A stretch of 64,000 nt of DNA from Methylobacter tundripaludum (lineage in GTDB: Bacteria > Pseudomonadota > Gammaproteobacteria > Methylococcales > Methylomonadaceae). Below the pieces are notes generated by a model. It ran no database searches, was not told the DNA's origin, and saw only the letters and a program-made list of their open reading frames with translations. The DNA is taken from assembly GCF_002934365.1 (NCBI RefSeq), contig NZ_PTIY01000001.1:62001-126000 (forward strand), given 5' to 3'. The stretch's first letter is position 1. Each line of letters begins with the position of its first letter. Positions 37,598 through 47,370 of the stretch are shown here, one piece after another. The translations under genes were made by a program, and so were the position numbers.

Positions 37598-39043
37598 CTA
37601 TAAAATACGCTTACGCTGACTTGATGAGGAAATGAGCATCGCTTCGCGATACTTGGCAATTGTCCTTCTAGCAACATTGATGCCCTTTTCTTTTAATAGC
37701 TCGGCTATTTTACTATCACTTAACGGTTTTGCCAGATTTTCATTGCTGATGAGCTCTTTAATAAACGCCCTGATGGCCGTAGATGAGCACTCCCCTCCAC
37801 CTTCCGTTGAAACATGACTGGAGAAAAAATACTTGAATTCGACAATACCGTTAGGGGTATGCATGTATTTTTGCGTTGTCACCCTGGATATGGTCGACTC
37901 GTGCAATTCCAGTTCTTCGGCAATATCCCTGAGCACCATGGATTTCATTGCAATAGAGCCATGTTCAAGAAACCCGGTCTGCTTTTCCACGATGCACCGG
38001 GCAACACGCAATAAGGTATCGTTACGGCTCTGGAGACTTTTGATAAACCATCTGGCTTCCTGCAAATGGTCTTTCATGCAGGCATTATCCTTGCTGTTGT
38101 CGGCTCTTTTTATCATGCCCGAATAAAAAGGGTTGATGCGTAATTTAGGCGCTATATCAGGATTCAGATTGACTTCCCATTTATCGTTTTTCTTAACCAC
38201 ATAAACATCGGGGATAACATATTCTGAATCCGACTCCTGTATCTGCGCCCCCGGCTTAGGATCGAGGGTTCTGATTAACGCCACCACCTCGCCAAGTTGC
38301 CGTTCCGTCACACCCAATTTACGCATCAGTTTTGACTGCTCGTGCGTAGCCAATAGGTCCAAGTACCGGGTAACAAGCGTCAACGCTTCCTCTTTATAAG
38401 GCGTAGTCTCCGGCAACTGCTGTATCTGTAATCTCAAGCAATCTTTCAAATCAATGGCTGCAACGCCTGCCGGATCGAAATTCTGCACCCTGTGCAATAC
38501 CGCGTTAACCTCATCGAAATCCAGGTCGTCCAATTGGCTCTGCAAGCCTTGAAAGATTTCTTCGGGACTGCTGATCAGATAGCCGTCTTCATTGATCGAA
38601 TCAATAATAGCCATCGCAATGGCGTGATCGCGCTCTGAAAACGAGGTGAGTTCCACTTGCCATAACAAATGGTCCAACAAGGTTGAGGATTTACTGCGTT
38701 GCGTTTCAAACTCGACGGTATCGGCGGAATTGCCGCCCGACTCCATCGCGTATTCATAAACATCATCCCAGGAAGAATCAATGGGCAACTCATCCGGTAT
38801 ATCCGTTTGCGAACCTTGACTGGTCAGCAAATCAGCATTGTCAATTTTTTTCTCGGGCGCTATTTCGAGGTCCTGAACGGTGTTTTCTTCCTCATTAACT
38901 TCCAGCATCATATTAGACTCGAGGGCCTGCTGGATTTCCTGCTGCAACTCTAATGTCGACATCTGCAGCAATTTGATCGCCTGCTGCAATTGCGGCGTCA
39001 TAGACAGCTGTTGACCCAGTCGAAGGTGTAAGGATTGTTTCAT
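37598..39043 (-). CDS. rpoN: RNA polymerase sigma-54 factor
   Basis: Directs RNA polymerase to -24/-12 promoters that need enhancer-binding activators. It is 481 residues. The N-terminal Gln-rich activator region reads SLHLRLGQQLSMTPQLQQAI. The core-binding middle is followed by a helix-turn-helix, and the RpoN box (ARRTIAKYREAML) sits near the C-terminus. It lies 27 nt after lptB in the conserved lpt-rpoN-hpf order. Confidence 0.98.
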   Translation of the reverse strand: MKQSLHLRLGQQLSMTPQLQQAIKLLQMSTLELQQEIQQALESNMMLEVNEEENTVQDLEIAPEKKIDNADLLTSQGSQTDIPDELPIDSSWDDVYEYAMESGGNSADTVEFETQRSKSSTLLDHLLWQVELTSFSERDHAIAMAIIDSINEDGYLISSPEEIFQGLQSQLDDLDFDEVNAVLHRVQNFDPAGVAAIDLKDCLRLQIQQLPETTPYKEEALTLVTRYLDLLATHEQSKLMRKLGVTERQLGEVVALIRTLDPKPGAQIQESDSEYVIPDVYVVKKNDKWEVNLNPDIAPKLRINPFYSGMIKRADNSKDNACMKDHLQEARWFIKSLQSRNDTLLRVARCIVEKQTGFLEHGSIAMKSMVLRDIAEELELHESTISRVTTQKYMHTPNGIVEFKYFFSSHVSTEGGGECSSTAIRAFIKELISNENLAKPLSDSKIAELLKEKGINVARRTIAKYREAMLISSSSQRKRIL

Positions 39044-39070
39044 TTAAGAATGACGGTTCAAAATTTAAGG

Positions 39071-39796
39071 TTAAAGACTAAAATTATTGCCTAAATAAAC
39101 TTTACGCACTTCCTCATTGGCAACGATAGCTTCGGCCGCACCTTCTGCGATCACCCTACCGTTGTTAAGTATATACGCCCGATCGCAAATACTTAATGTT
39201 TCCCTGACATTATGTTCAGTAATCAACACGCCGATGTTGCGGTCTTTCAAATGTTCGATGATTTTTCTTATATCGTCCACCGATATAGGATCAACACCGG
39301 CAAAAGGCTCGTCCAGCAAGATAAATTGCGGGTTAGTCGCCAACGCCCTGGCGATTTCGACGCGCCGCCGTTCGCCGCCCGACAAACCCAAAGCGGTTTG
39401 ATCCCGCAAATGAAGGATATGAAACTCCTGCAACAATTCCTCAATCAATAACTCCGCCTGTCCTTCGGTTAAGTCGGAACGAATTTGCAAGACTGCGCGT
39501 AAATTATCCGCCACACTCAATTTCCGAAAAACCGACGGTTCCTGAGGCAAATAACCTATACCCAATTGCGCCCTCAAATGCATCGGATGATGGGTAATAA
39601 CTTGCGAATCCAGGGTAATCTCGCCTTCATCGGCTTTAATCAGGCCTACCATCATATAAAAACTGGTGGTTTTACCGGCTCCGTTAGGACCCAGCAAGCC
39701 GACGACTTCACCGGTATCAACATGCAATGAAACACCGTTAACCACATTGCGTTTATTGTAGTTTTTAATCAGCTGTTTTGCGGCTAGTCTGGTCAT
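39071..39796 (-). CDS. lptB: Lipopolysaccharide export ATPase LptB
   Basis: Cytoplasmic ATPase of the LptB2FG exporter that extracts LPS from the inner membrane. The ATG at 39796 gives 241 residues, as in E. coli; a frame running to 39928 would overlap lptA and adds a basic tail unlike the family. Walker [11 protein letters not shown]-loop YLPQEPS, signature [15 protein letters not shown], Walker [14 protein letters not shown] and the switch His in LITEHNV are all intact. It lies 61 nt after lptA. Confidence 0.97.
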   Translation of the reverse strand: MTRLAAKQLIKNYNKRNVVNGVSLHVDTGEVVGLLGPNGAGKTTSFYMMVGLIKADEGEITLDSQVITHHPMHLRAQLGIGYLPQEPSVFRKLSVADNLRAVLQIRSDLTEGQAELLIEELLQEFHILHLRDQTALGLSGGERRRVEIARALATNPQFILLDEPFAGVDPISVDDIRKIIEHLKDRNIGVLITEHNVRETLSICDRAYILNNGRVIAEGAAEAIVANEEVRKVYLGNNFSL

Positions 39797-39857
39797 CTTT
39801 AAAAAGTAAAATTGAAAAGAACTTTTTGGTATCCGGCTTCTTGAACTCTGCGCCTTG

Positions 39858-40424
39858 TCATTTGCTACCCTTGGCCGGTTGTTCCGCTGCGGGCGGCTGT
39901 TCTTTTTCTTTCGGCTGCAATATGACATGAACGCGTTTATTCGTAGACTCTTTTTCTCCGGCTTTAACCAGCGAGGTTTTGAGATCGTATTCGATAAAGT
40001 CGCTGCTATAAACGCCGTTCTCCCGCCAGACCGTAGCTTTATCGATCAAAATCAACAAATTCTTTTTAGGATAATGCTCGCCTGTCAGCGCCTCACCGAC
40101 TATATCTTTAGCCCCCTCGTGCGGCGTTTGTTTAAATTTTGCAAGATTACCGGTAAACACCAGCTTATCAGCCTCACCGTCTATAAAATAAACCACCAAC
40201 TTATCCGAGTTTACCCGGATACTGCCCTGAATTGAGATTACATTACCCGTATAAGTGCTGATAGCCTTGACATCATCATACGTCGCCGTATCCGAATCGA
40301 TAATGATCGGCTGGTCGCTGTCGCTTTCCAAGGCGCAAGCACCGGCGCTATAAAGCGCTAATAACAATAAACAGCAGCGGCTCCCGCGCATTACGCTATC
40401 TCGGGTTTTCTTTTTTTGTTTCAT
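39858..40424 (-). CDS. lptA: Periplasmic LPS transport protein LptA
   Basis: Forms the bridge that carries LPS across the periplasm. 188 residues; the ATG at 40424 has AAAGGG six bases upstream but overlaps lptC by 29 nt, and a second ATG at 40391 would avoid the overlap. A signal peptide follows ([20 protein letters not shown]). The OstA-type core has [20 protein letters not shown] and [20 protein letters not shown]. The C-terminal tail is Lys/Pro/Gln-rich. Confidence 0.94.
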   Translation of the reverse strand: MKQKKKTRDSVMRGSRCCLLLLALYSAGACALESDSDQPIIIDSDTATYDDVKAISTYTGNVISIQGSIRVNSDKLVVYFIDGEADKLVFTGNLAKFKQTPHEGAKDIVGEALTGEHYPKKNLLILIDKATVWRENGVYSSDFIEYDLKTSLVKAGEKESTNKRVHVILQPKEKEQPPAAEQPAKGSK

Positions 40425-40980
40425 AATTACCCTTTACATTAGAGAGCAATTCCAGATGAATCGGTTCCGCAAAAGTCAGCTTCATGCCGACCCCTGTCGT
40501 CCAGTTCGGCAGGCTGATCAACTCTGCCCACTCATCGGTTTCTGCATAACTGATTTCCGGTTTTACTTTTAAATTAAAGCTATAAATCTTAAGCTCTCTG
40601 ACGCCTTCAGCGGCGGCCCTGTCCACAACAACCTTGCCGTTTAACAATAAATCCTTGCCATCGGCTGACAAAATACCGGTCTCCGATTGAATGACCCACG
40701 GCGGCGTCTTGTCATTATAAAAAAACATCAATGGATTTGTCAGGTGTGTGGTGCCGTCATCGCTGTAATGGGTCATTTCATCGGCGATCAGTTTGCTTTT
40801 CGGCCTGCCCTGCTCACTCATTTCCCATTTCGTATAGCCCTTGCTGAAATAATCAGGGCTGTGCGCCGGAACAGCTATGTGACTCGGCTCATCCGAGCCC
40901 GTCAACTTAACCAGCCACCAGCTTCCTATCGCGATAGCGAACAGGAACAGATGCATGTAGTTTCCATTTAACCGGGTCAT
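40396..40980 (-). CDS. lptC: LPS export protein LptC
   Basis: Single-span inner-membrane protein linking LptBFG to LptA. It is 194 residues with a membrane anchor near residues 9-25 (MHLFLFAIAIGSWWLVKLTG), then the periplasmic beta-jellyroll with PDYFSKGYTKWEMSEQGRPK and LTNPLMFFYN. It starts 12 nt after kdsC and overlaps lptA at its 3' end. Confidence 0.93.
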   Translation of the reverse strand: MTRLNGNYMHLFLFAIAIGSWWLVKLTGSDEPSHIAVPAHSPDYFSKGYTKWEMSEQGRPKSKLIADEMTHYSDDGTTHLTNPLMFFYNDKTPPWVIQSETGILSADGKDLLLNGKVVVDRAAAEGVRELKIYSFNLKVKPEISYAETDEWAELISLPNWTTGVGMKLTFAEPIHLELLSNVKGNYETKKENPR

Positions 40981-40992
40981 TTCACTTCGCGC

Positions 40993-41541
40993 TCAGCGAA
41001 CCAGGTAAGCATTCAAAACCTCATCAAAACGGCCTTGCGCCTGCATAATAAAATCACAGACTTCCCTGACCGCGCCTTGCCCTCCGGGCAATGTCGTACA
41101 CCAATCGGCGCGTTGCTTAACGGCAAAGTTGGCGTCATTAACGGCAATCGCCAGACCGACTCTAATCATTATCGGCAAATCCAACAAGTCATCGCCGACG
41201 TGCGCCGCCTGTTCGTGCGTTATGCCTGTTTTCTGAAGAATCTCGTTAAATGCGGCGATTTTATTTTCATGACCCTGATACACATGCTCAATGCCCAGGT
41301 TTTTCATGCGCAACGCAACCGAGCTTGATTTGCGCCCGGAAATCACCGCAACCTCAACGCCAGTCTGCCGCAACAGCTTGATACCGTGACCGTCCCGCGC
41401 GTGAAATGACTTGTATTCGTTGCCCTCGGCATCAAAAAACAACTTGCCGTCGGTTAACACCCCGTCCACATCCAGAATCAGCAACTTGAGTTTCTTGGCT
41501 TTTTCCAAAATAGCCAACCTGTTTTGTATGTCCGTCATCAT
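40993..41541 (-). CDS. kdsC: KDO-8-phosphate phosphatase
   Basis: HAD-family enzyme that removes phosphate from KDO-8-phosphate in the LPS core pathway. It is 182 residues. HAD motif I reads LLILDVDGVLTDGKLFF with the nucleophilic Asp, motif II is in AVISGRKS, and motif III is AAHVGDDLLDLPIM. There is no cap domain, as is normal for KdsC. It overlaps the kdsD end by 4 nt. Confidence 0.97.
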   Translation of the reverse strand: MMTDIQNRLAILEKAKKLKLLILDVDGVLTDGKLFFDAEGNEYKSFHARDGHGIKLLRQTGVEVAVISGRKSSSVALRMKNLGIEHVYQGHENKIAAFNEILQKTGITHEQAAHVGDDLLDLPIMIRVGLAIAVNDANFAVKQRADWCTTLPGGQGAVREVCDFIMQAQGRFDEVLNAYLVR

Positions 41542-42515
41542 ACTATCCCTGCACGAACCAGGTCATGCATATTCAAAGCCCCTATCGCTCTGCGCTGCTC
41601 ATCAACGACGATTAACGCGTTAATCTTTTTCCGCTCCATAATTTGCATGGCTTCCGCCGCCAGAATATCCGCCGAAATAACAGCGCAATTCGGGGTCATC
41701 ACTTCGGTAATAGCCGTCTTATGCACATCCAGATTCCTGCCCAGCATCCGCCGCAGATCGCCATCGGTGAAAATGCCGGTGACGCGGTTGCCCGCATCGA
41801 CAATAGCCGTCATGCCTAGCTTCTTCTCGGTCATCTCCAGCAATGCATGACTGATAAGTGCGGACTCAGGAACGATGGGCACATCATTATCGGCATGCAT
41901 AATATCGCCAACCATCAATAACAGACGCCTACCCAAACTGCCGCCGGGATGGGACAAGGCAAAATCGTCGCGGGTAAACCCCCGCGCTTCGAGCAAGGAA
42001 ACCGCCAACGCATCGCCCATCACCAACGCCGCCGTCGTGCTGGAAGTCGGAGCAAGACCCAACGAGCACGCTTCCTGCTCAACAGTGACGTTGATATGGG
42101 TGGTCGCAAACTTGGCCAGTGTTGAAGCCGGATTGCCGGTCATCGCTATTAACGGTACGCCCAGCCGTTTAATAATCGGCAGTATCGTTAAAACCTCTTC
42201 TGTTTCCCCTGAATTTGACAAGGCCAGCACGACATCCTGCCGGGTAATCATGCCCAAATCGCCATGACTGGCTTCGCCCGAATGCACAAAAAAAGCAGGC
42301 GTTCCGGTGCTGGCCAATGTCGCGGCAATTTTACCGGCAATATGCCCTGATTTCCCCATACCGGTAACCACAACGCGACCTTTACAGTCAAACATTAACT
42401 TGCAGGCGAGCACAAAATCATCATTAATCTGATCGGCTAATGCGGCAACCGCCCGTGTTTCCACCTGAATAACAGCTAAGCCCAATTTGCGGAGCTCTTG
42501 ATCATCTAATTTCAT
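41538..42515 (-). CDS. kdsD: Arabinose-5-phosphate isomerase
   Basis: Converts ribulose-5-phosphate to arabinose-5-phosphate, the first committed step to KDO. It is 325 residues: a SIS domain about 40-185 (GKSGHIAGKIAATLASTGTP and LALSNSGETEEVLTILP) followed by two CBS domains (about 205-325). It is first of the run kdsD-kdsC-lptC-lptA-lptB-rpoN. The mla genes that often precede it are not here. Confidence 0.96.
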   Translation of the reverse strand: MKLDDQELRKLGLAVIQVETRAVAALADQINDDFVLACKLMFDCKGRVVVTGMGKSGHIAGKIAATLASTGTPAFFVHSGEASHGDLGMITRQDVVLALSNSGETEEVLTILPIIKRLGVPLIAMTGNPASTLAKFATTHINVTVEQEACSLGLAPTSSTTAALVMGDALAVSLLEARGFTRDDFALSHPGGSLGRRLLLMVGDIMHADNDVPIVPESALISHALLEMTEKKLGMTAIVDAGNRVTGIFTDGDLRRMLGRNLDVHKTAITEVMTPNCAVISADILAAEAMQIMERKKINALIVVDEQRRAIGALNMHDLVRAGIV

Positions 42516-42660
42516 CTATCGGTACAAGTTGCGTTCCAGTCGCTTAAGGCATTATCAACATGGCGTTTCAAACGCGCCCGCCATAAGTAAAAACCTCGAA
42601 GCTTATTTTAGTATGCAATGATAAAGCATTTACGGCTTTATAGGGCGGTTGAATGTAAAT

Positions 42661-43629
42661 TTAGGATGATTTATGAGTACTGCCGCCGCGTTTTGCGAAC
42701 CTGTCGGTTGCAGAGACCAACGCTTCGACCATTTCCTTCCCTTGAGCAACATGACCTGCATTAGGCAATACAATATACTCAGCATTCGGCAATACTTTAT
42801 GCAGACTGTACCCAGCCTCCATCGGACAGACAAAATCGTGGCGGCCATGAATGATCACCGTTGGAATCTCAGCCAAACCGTTGCAGTTGTCCAATATCTG
42901 GTTTTCCTCAATAAAATAACGGTGCCGGGCGTAATGCAGCTCCATGCGCACCTGTTTAACCATTTTCTCGGACGTATGTTCGCCATTCGGACTCGGCCGA
43001 TAATCCCCGCCTAAGGATACCTGACCGCCCCAAGCCGTCCACTCTCTAGCTGCCCGCCTTTTTGCCACCTCGTCTTCTCCCCACACCACATCGCACAGCC
43101 CTTGCAGCAGATTATCCTGAGCATGCGCAGGAATGCTTTCAATCAGCCGCTGCCATTGCTCGGGATAAACCTTGCCCGCGCCATCTTTGGCAAACCAGTC
43201 CAAATCCCGCTGCCGCGCCAAGAACACTGCACGAATGATCAAGCCCATCACTTTATCTTTATGCTGCTGGGCATACAGTAAAGCCAACGCTCCTCCCCAC
43301 GACCCCCCGAACACCAGCCATTGAGCGATAGCCAGCTGTTCACGGATACGCTCCATGTCATCGATTAAATCCTGAGTAGTGTTGTTTTCCAGCTCGCCAA
43401 AAGGCAGCGACTGACCGCAGCCGCGCTGGTCAAACAGAACAATCCGGTAAAGTTCGGGATTAAAAAAACGCCGATGATCGGGCTTGGTTCCCGAGCATGG
43501 CCCACCGTGCAGAAAAACAACCGGAATGCCGGCAGGATTGCCGGACTGCTCGACATAAACCGAATGCATACTGCCGGTTTCGAGGAAAAAACTGTGGTAG
43601 GGCAAAATTTCAGGGTAAAGAGTTTTCAT
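42661..43629 (-). CDS. pip: Proline iminopeptidase
   Basis: Alpha/beta hydrolase that releases N-terminal proline from peptides. The ATG at 43629 gives 322 residues. The oxyanion motif HGGPCSG is near residue 42, the nucleophile is in VFGGSWGGAL, the Asp in GRHDFVCP and the His in NAGHVA. DQRGCGQSLPFGELENNTTQ is the family's hallmark. Cytoplasmic. It is separated from the upstream outer-membrane gene by a strong terminator. Confidence 0.95.
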   Translation of the reverse strand: MKTLYPEILPYHSFFLETGSMHSVYVEQSGNPAGIPVVFLHGGPCSGTKPDHRRFFNPELYRIVLFDQRGCGQSLPFGELENNTTQDLIDDMERIREQLAIAQWLVFGGSWGGALALLYAQQHKDKVMGLIIRAVFLARQRDLDWFAKDGAGKVYPEQWQRLIESIPAHAQDNLLQGLCDVVWGEDEVAKRRAAREWTAWGGQVSLGGDYRPSPNGEHTSEKMVKQVRMELHYARHRYFIEENQILDNCNGLAEIPTVIIHGRHDFVCPMEAGYSLHKVLPNAEYIVLPNAGHVAQGKEMVEALVSATDRFAKRGGSTHKSS

Positions 43630-43731
43630 GGGCAACAGCATCTAAAGCTAATTTGTTTCCCGGAGAAAACCGGAAAAACGCTATTTTACCTTGAGCCTTT
43701 ACCTAACACCTCTTTTTAATTCTGCAAACAT

Positions 43732-43767
43732 AAAAAAAGGGAGGGGTTTAAAACCCTCCCTTTTTTT
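43732..43767 (-). terminator. Strong Rho-independent terminator after the outer-membrane protein gene
   Basis: AAAAAAAGGGAGGG pairs with CCCTCCCTTTTTTT around a small AT loop. It ends in a run of seven T on either strand and lies 25 nt after the stop of the gene at 43792. Confidence 0.9.
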
Positions 43768-43791
43768 CAGGTTTGTTTCTAAACTAAACGC

Positions 43792-44700
43792 TTAGAAGCC
43801 AAGACCGAGGTAACCGCCAGCAGTGTAACCGTCAGTGTTTACGCCGTCAGCATTGTTAGCTGTCCAATGGTAACGTGCATCAGCACCGACATAGATGTCT
43901 TTCCAGATTTTGTAGTCCGCACCAAGAGCAAACATTGCGCCTGGGTTGAACACAGTCACACCGTTAGATGGAGGACTGATAACGTGCATTGCCAAACCAA
44001 CAGGAATTACCCATGGTCTCAATGCGCTGCCTTTCATAAACTTAACTTTTGGCGCTGCGCTTAAAGTAAACTGGCTTACAGTAACTTTGCCGCAATCAGG
44101 TCCGGTGATATTGGCGTTAGCCCCAGGGACAGTAAGAGCGGATGTGGCGCAAAGAGTGTTGGTACCAAGAACCGTTGCTTGTGAGGATCTCTTGTCATAA
44201 TTTTTGTATTCGAACATCAATTCCGCCAAAACTTCGGTGTTGTCCATCAAGCCAAACAAATCATCGTTCAAACTGAAATCGAAACCGGCACCCAGATCAT
44301 AACCGCTCTTATCTGTTGTACCTGAGTTAAGAATTGTTTGACCGCCGGTCAAAAGATCGTTTCTGCCTTTGTTCATATGCGCAAAGCCGCCACGGAAGAA
44401 CACCATGTTGTCTTTGCTTCTTTTGGCTTCTTTTGGAGCCGATTTAACTGAGTTCATCCACTGATCCAGCTCCTGAACCTTGCCTGCATCAGCGCTAGGA
44501 CGGTTTGCTGCCGCTTTTAAACGGCTTAATTCAGCCTGCATAGCCTGCATTTGAGCTTCCAATGCATCCACTTTATTGTTTGCCGCTTCCGCAACGCGAT
44601 CCGCTTTTGAAAGCGCCATAGCTTGTGGAGAAACCAATGCGCCGGCCATTGTTAATGTTGCTGTCGCAATGCCCAGCGCTAGTTTAGTTTTATTGATCAT
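43792..44700 (-). CDS. Outer-membrane barrel protein with N-terminal coiled coil
   Basis: 302 residues with GAGGGGG just before the ATG. A signal peptide runs to SPQAMA (about residue 29). A coiled coil follows, about residues 38-68 (ANNKVDALEAQMQAMQAELS), reminiscent of Lpp or of porins with a trimeric stalk. The rest is beta-strand-rich with alternating hydrophobic residues (MVFFRGGFAHMN, GYDLGAGFDFSL, DIYVGADARYHW) and ends in GYLGLGF with the aromatic terminal residue needed for barrel insertion. Substrate unknown. Two promoter-like sequences, a strong RBS and a strong terminator suggest high, monocistronic expression. Confidence 0.8.
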   Translation of the reverse strand: MINKTKLALGIATATLTMAGALVSPQAMALSKADRVAEAANNKVDALEAQMQAMQAELSRLKAAANRPSADAGKVQELDQWMNSVKSAPKEAKRSKDNMVFFRGGFAHMNKGRNDLLTGGQTILNSGTTDKSGYDLGAGFDFSLNDDLFGLMDNTEVLAELMFEYKNYDKRSSQATVLGTNTLCATSALTVPGANANITGPDCGKVTVSQFTLSAAPKVKFMKGSALRPWVIPVGLAMHVISPPSNGVTVFNPGAMFALGADYKIWKDIYVGADARYHWTANNADGVNTDGYTAGGYLGLGF

Positions 44701-44724
44701 TTATCCCCCTCATGAGGTTGTTAT

Positions 44725-44752
44725 TTTATAGAAATTTGCTTTAATACAACAA
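44725..44752 (-). promoter_or_regulatory. Candidate proximal promoter of the outer-membrane protein gene
   Basis: On the minus strand TTGTTG, a 16-base spacer and TATAAA, 25 nt before the ATG. Confidence 0.4.
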
Positions 44753-44771
44753 AGCCTATCTTCCGAGAGTA

Positions 44772-44800
44772 ATAGTAGCAGTTAAACTAATTCCCTACAA
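44772..44800 (-). promoter_or_regulatory. Candidate distal promoter of the outer-membrane protein gene
   Basis: On the minus strand TTGTAG, a 17-base spacer and TACTAT, about 72 nt before the ATG. Spacing and elements fit sigma-70. Confidence 0.45.
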
Positions 44801-45211
44801 GTTTTAACGCCATTTTTTTTATATTAATTAATCCTTATTTATCAATAAGTAAACCATGATTTTAATGCTGAACGATTAATTGTATGCAAAAAACAACAAA
44901 TTATTTCTCCTAGACGCATTCAAACACCAGTTAAAGTTTTCGCATCGTACTCAGTGAAATAAAATGAACCCGCTGCCGAGCAATGTGTCAAAATTCCGCA
45001 GACAAAGTACGATAAAAAAACGACAAATTTAAAACGGCGAAAGACGCAACAGTTTCCGGCCGACAAGCTATTAAAGCCAGCCACCAAAGATAAAATTTTT
45101 CAATCCGGTAAAATCTTATTTAAGCCTAATTATATCGGCGGCATCGACATGCTGCTCTTGCCCGCTGAATAGTAACAATATTTTTTTGCCCAGATCCCTT
45201 AGCAAATACAT
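44801..45211. other. AT-rich intergenic region between the outer-membrane gene and thiO
   Basis: 411 bases with no supportable gene. It is markedly AT-rich near 44811-44910, next to the candidate promoters, which could be a site for nucleoid proteins or activators. GTATAAT-type elements for the divergent thiO gene are not obvious. No repeat of the families seen elsewhere. Confidence 0.4.
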
Positions 45212-46312
45212 ATGACCATAACCCCGGATATTACCATCATTGGCGGCGGCATTATCGGCCTGCTAACTGCCCGCGAGTTTATTAAGACCGGCGCTACCGT
45301 CGCCATTATTGAGAAGAATGAGCCGGGACAGGAATCATCCTGGGCGGGCGGCGGTATTTTGCTGCCGCTTTACCCATGGCGACAACCGGATGCGATTACC
45401 CGGCTGGTGCTGCAAAGCCTGAAGCTGTATCCGACGTTAGCCTCGCAACTGACTAGCGACACCCTGATCGACCCGGAATGGAATCCCTGCGGCTTATTGA
45501 TTGTTAAAAACCCCGACCTTACCGCGGCTACCAACTGGTGCGACGCTAACGGCATTGTCTATCGGCCCGCCGGTGCAGATTTTTTTAACATGCTTGATAC
45601 AATCCCAGACCAGCCGCTTTGGCTGCCGGAAATTGCCCAGGCCCGCAATCCCCGTCTGGTTAAATCATTAAAGCAGGACCTGATTAACAAAGGCGCTACA
45701 TTCATGGAACATTGCGAGTTAACAGCGGTTACCCTGGATAAAAACCGCATAACGGCGATCGATACCACGTCCGGCCAGTTCGCAGTCAATCAGTTGATTA
45801 TTGCTGCGGGCGCCTGGAGCGGCCAGTTGTTTGAACGATTTTTCCCGTCCTTTATCGAAAATGCGCCGAAAATCAGCCCCGTGAAAGGCCAAATGCTGTT
45901 ATTCGACGCCCAGCCCGAAACGCTGACTTATATGGTGCTGGATGACGACCAATACTTGATTCCGCGGCGAGACGGTAAAATACTGGCAGGCAGTACGGTA
46001 GAACAGGATGATTTCAACAAAATAACAACAACCGAAGCCCGTGACCGACTGAGTGCATTTGCATTAAATTTACTGCCGTCGCTTAAGAACTTTCCTCTGG
46101 TTAAACATTGGGCGGGATTAAGGCCCGGCACCGAACAGGGCATACCGTATATCGACAAGCATCCCGAGATCGGCAATTTATACATTAATGCCGGTCATTT
46201 TAGAAACGGTCTGGCGATGGGACCCGCATCGGCGCAATTGATGGTCGACCTTGTGCTGGAGCGTCCGACAGCGATAGCGCCGGAACCTTATAAATTATCC
46301 CGCCCACATTGA
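45212..46312 (+). CDS. thiO: FAD-dependent glycine oxidase-like protein (ThiO)
   Basis: 366 residues of the DAO/glycine oxidase family, which makes iminoglycine for the thiazole half of thiamine. The FAD-binding motif is IIGGGIIGLLTAREF (residues 9-23). ESSWAGGGILLPLYPWRQPD matches ThiO proteins, as do the LIIAAGAWSG segment, PVKGQMLLFD and the C-terminal HFRNGLAMGPAS. The other thiamine gene in the window, thiC, is distant. A different amine substrate cannot be ruled out. pyrD follows after 37 nt. Confidence 0.85.
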   Translation: MTITPDITIIGGGIIGLLTAREFIKTGATVAIIEKNEPGQESSWAGGGILLPLYPWRQPDAITRLVLQSLKLYPTLASQLTSDTLIDPEWNPCGLLIVKNPDLTAATNWCDANGIVYRPAGADFFNMLDTIPDQPLWLPEIAQARNPRLVKSLKQDLINKGATFMEHCELTAVTLDKNRITAIDTTSGQFAVNQLIIAAGAWSGQLFERFFPSFIENAPKISPVKGQMLLFDAQPETLTYMVLDDDQYLIPRRDGKILAGSTVEQDDFNKITTTEARDRLSAFALNLLPSLKNFPLVKHWAGLRPGTEQGIPYIDKHPEIGNLYINAGHFRNGLAMGPASAQLMVDLVLERPTAIAPEPYKLSRPH

Positions 46313-46349
46313 ACGCCATACCCATTCAGCCTAACAACACGGTCACAAG

Positions 46350-47363
46350 ATGAACCTTTACCCCTTACTGCGCCCCTTGTTATTTTCCCTAGCCCCTGAA
46401 ACCGCCCACGAAGTGACGCTTAAACTGCTGAACGCGGCCCATGTTTCGGGCTTATCAAAACTGATCTACCCGGCAGTTGACCACAAACCGGCCACGATCA
46501 TGGGACTGGACTTTAATAACCCGGTCGGCCTTGCCGCCGGCCTCGATAAAAACGGTGACTATATTAATGCGCTGGCCGCATTGGGTTTCGGTTTTATAGA
46601 AATCGGCACGGTGACGCCGCGCCCGCAGCCGGGCAACCCGAAACCGCGCTTGTTCAGGCTACCTGAGCATCAGGCGATCATCAACCGCATGGGCTTTAAC
46701 AATCTGGGCATAGACCATCTGCTGAGCCGGGTAAAACAAAGCCGTTACTCCGGCATTCTAGGCATTAATATCGGCAAGAACTTCGATACGCCAATTGAGA
46801 AGGCGGCGGACGATTATCTGATCGGCTTGCGCAAGGCCTACACCTCGGCCAGCTACATCACCATCAATATTTCTTCGCCGAACACCAAGAATCTGCGCCA
46901 GTTGCAGCAGGGCGTTGAAATCAAAAGCCTGATTTCCGCGCTAAAAGAAGAGCAGCTGAAACTGCAACAGGAACACGGAAAATACGTGCCTTTGGCCCTG
47001 AAAATAGCGCCCGATCTGAGCGCCGACGAAATAAGCCATATTGCCAAGCTGTTGCTGGAATTTGAAATTGACGGCGTGATTGCGACCAACACCACGATTG
47101 CCCGCGACATGATTGCCGATCATCCGCTTGCCAATGAAACCGGCGGTTTAAGCGGCGCGCCGGTTAAGGAAAAATCTACGTTGGTCGTGCGGGGATTGGC
47201 GGCGGAATTGAACGGCAAGATTCCGATTATTGCTGCGGGCGGAATTTTGACTGCGGAAGATGCGCAGGAAAAATTAAAAGCGGGGGCAAGTTTGGTACAG
47301 GTATACAGCGGCCTGATTTATCGCGGACCGCAGTTGATAGCCGACATTGTGCGGAGCCTTTAA
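46350..47363 (+). CDS. pyrD: Dihydroorotate dehydrogenase, class 2 (quinone-linked)
   Basis: Membrane-associated flavoenzyme of pyrimidine synthesis that passes electrons to quinone. It is 337 residues with the N-terminal helical membrane-binding part of class 2 ([20 protein letters not shown]). The FMN-binding stretch is [14 protein letters not shown]. The catalytic Ser is in [11 protein letters not shown], and NTTIARD and [12 protein letters not shown] complete the barrel. It converges with the Uma2 gene 7 nt away. Confidence 0.97.
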   Translation: MNLYPLLRPLLFSLAPETAHEVTLKLLNAAHVSGLSKLIYPAVDHKPATIMGLDFNNPVGLAAGLDKNGDYINALAALGFGFIEIGTVTPRPQPGNPKPRLFRLPEHQAIINRMGFNNLGIDHLLSRVKQSRYSGILGINIGKNFDTPIEKAADDYLIGLRKAYTSASYITINISSPNTKNLRQLQQGVEIKSLISALKEEQLKLQQEHGKYVPLALKIAPDLSADEISHIAKLLLEFEIDGVIATNTTIARDMIADHPLANETGGLSGAPVKEKSTLVVRGLAAELNGKIPIIAAGGILTAEDAQEKLKAGASLVQVYSGLIYRGPQLIADIVRSL

Positions 47364-47370
47364 GCGTAAA

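Noticed and set aside
39797-39928. 44-residue N-terminal extension of LptB
   Set aside because: It is basic, low-complexity, overlaps the lptA end, and is absent from the family; the ATG at 39796 gives the standard length.
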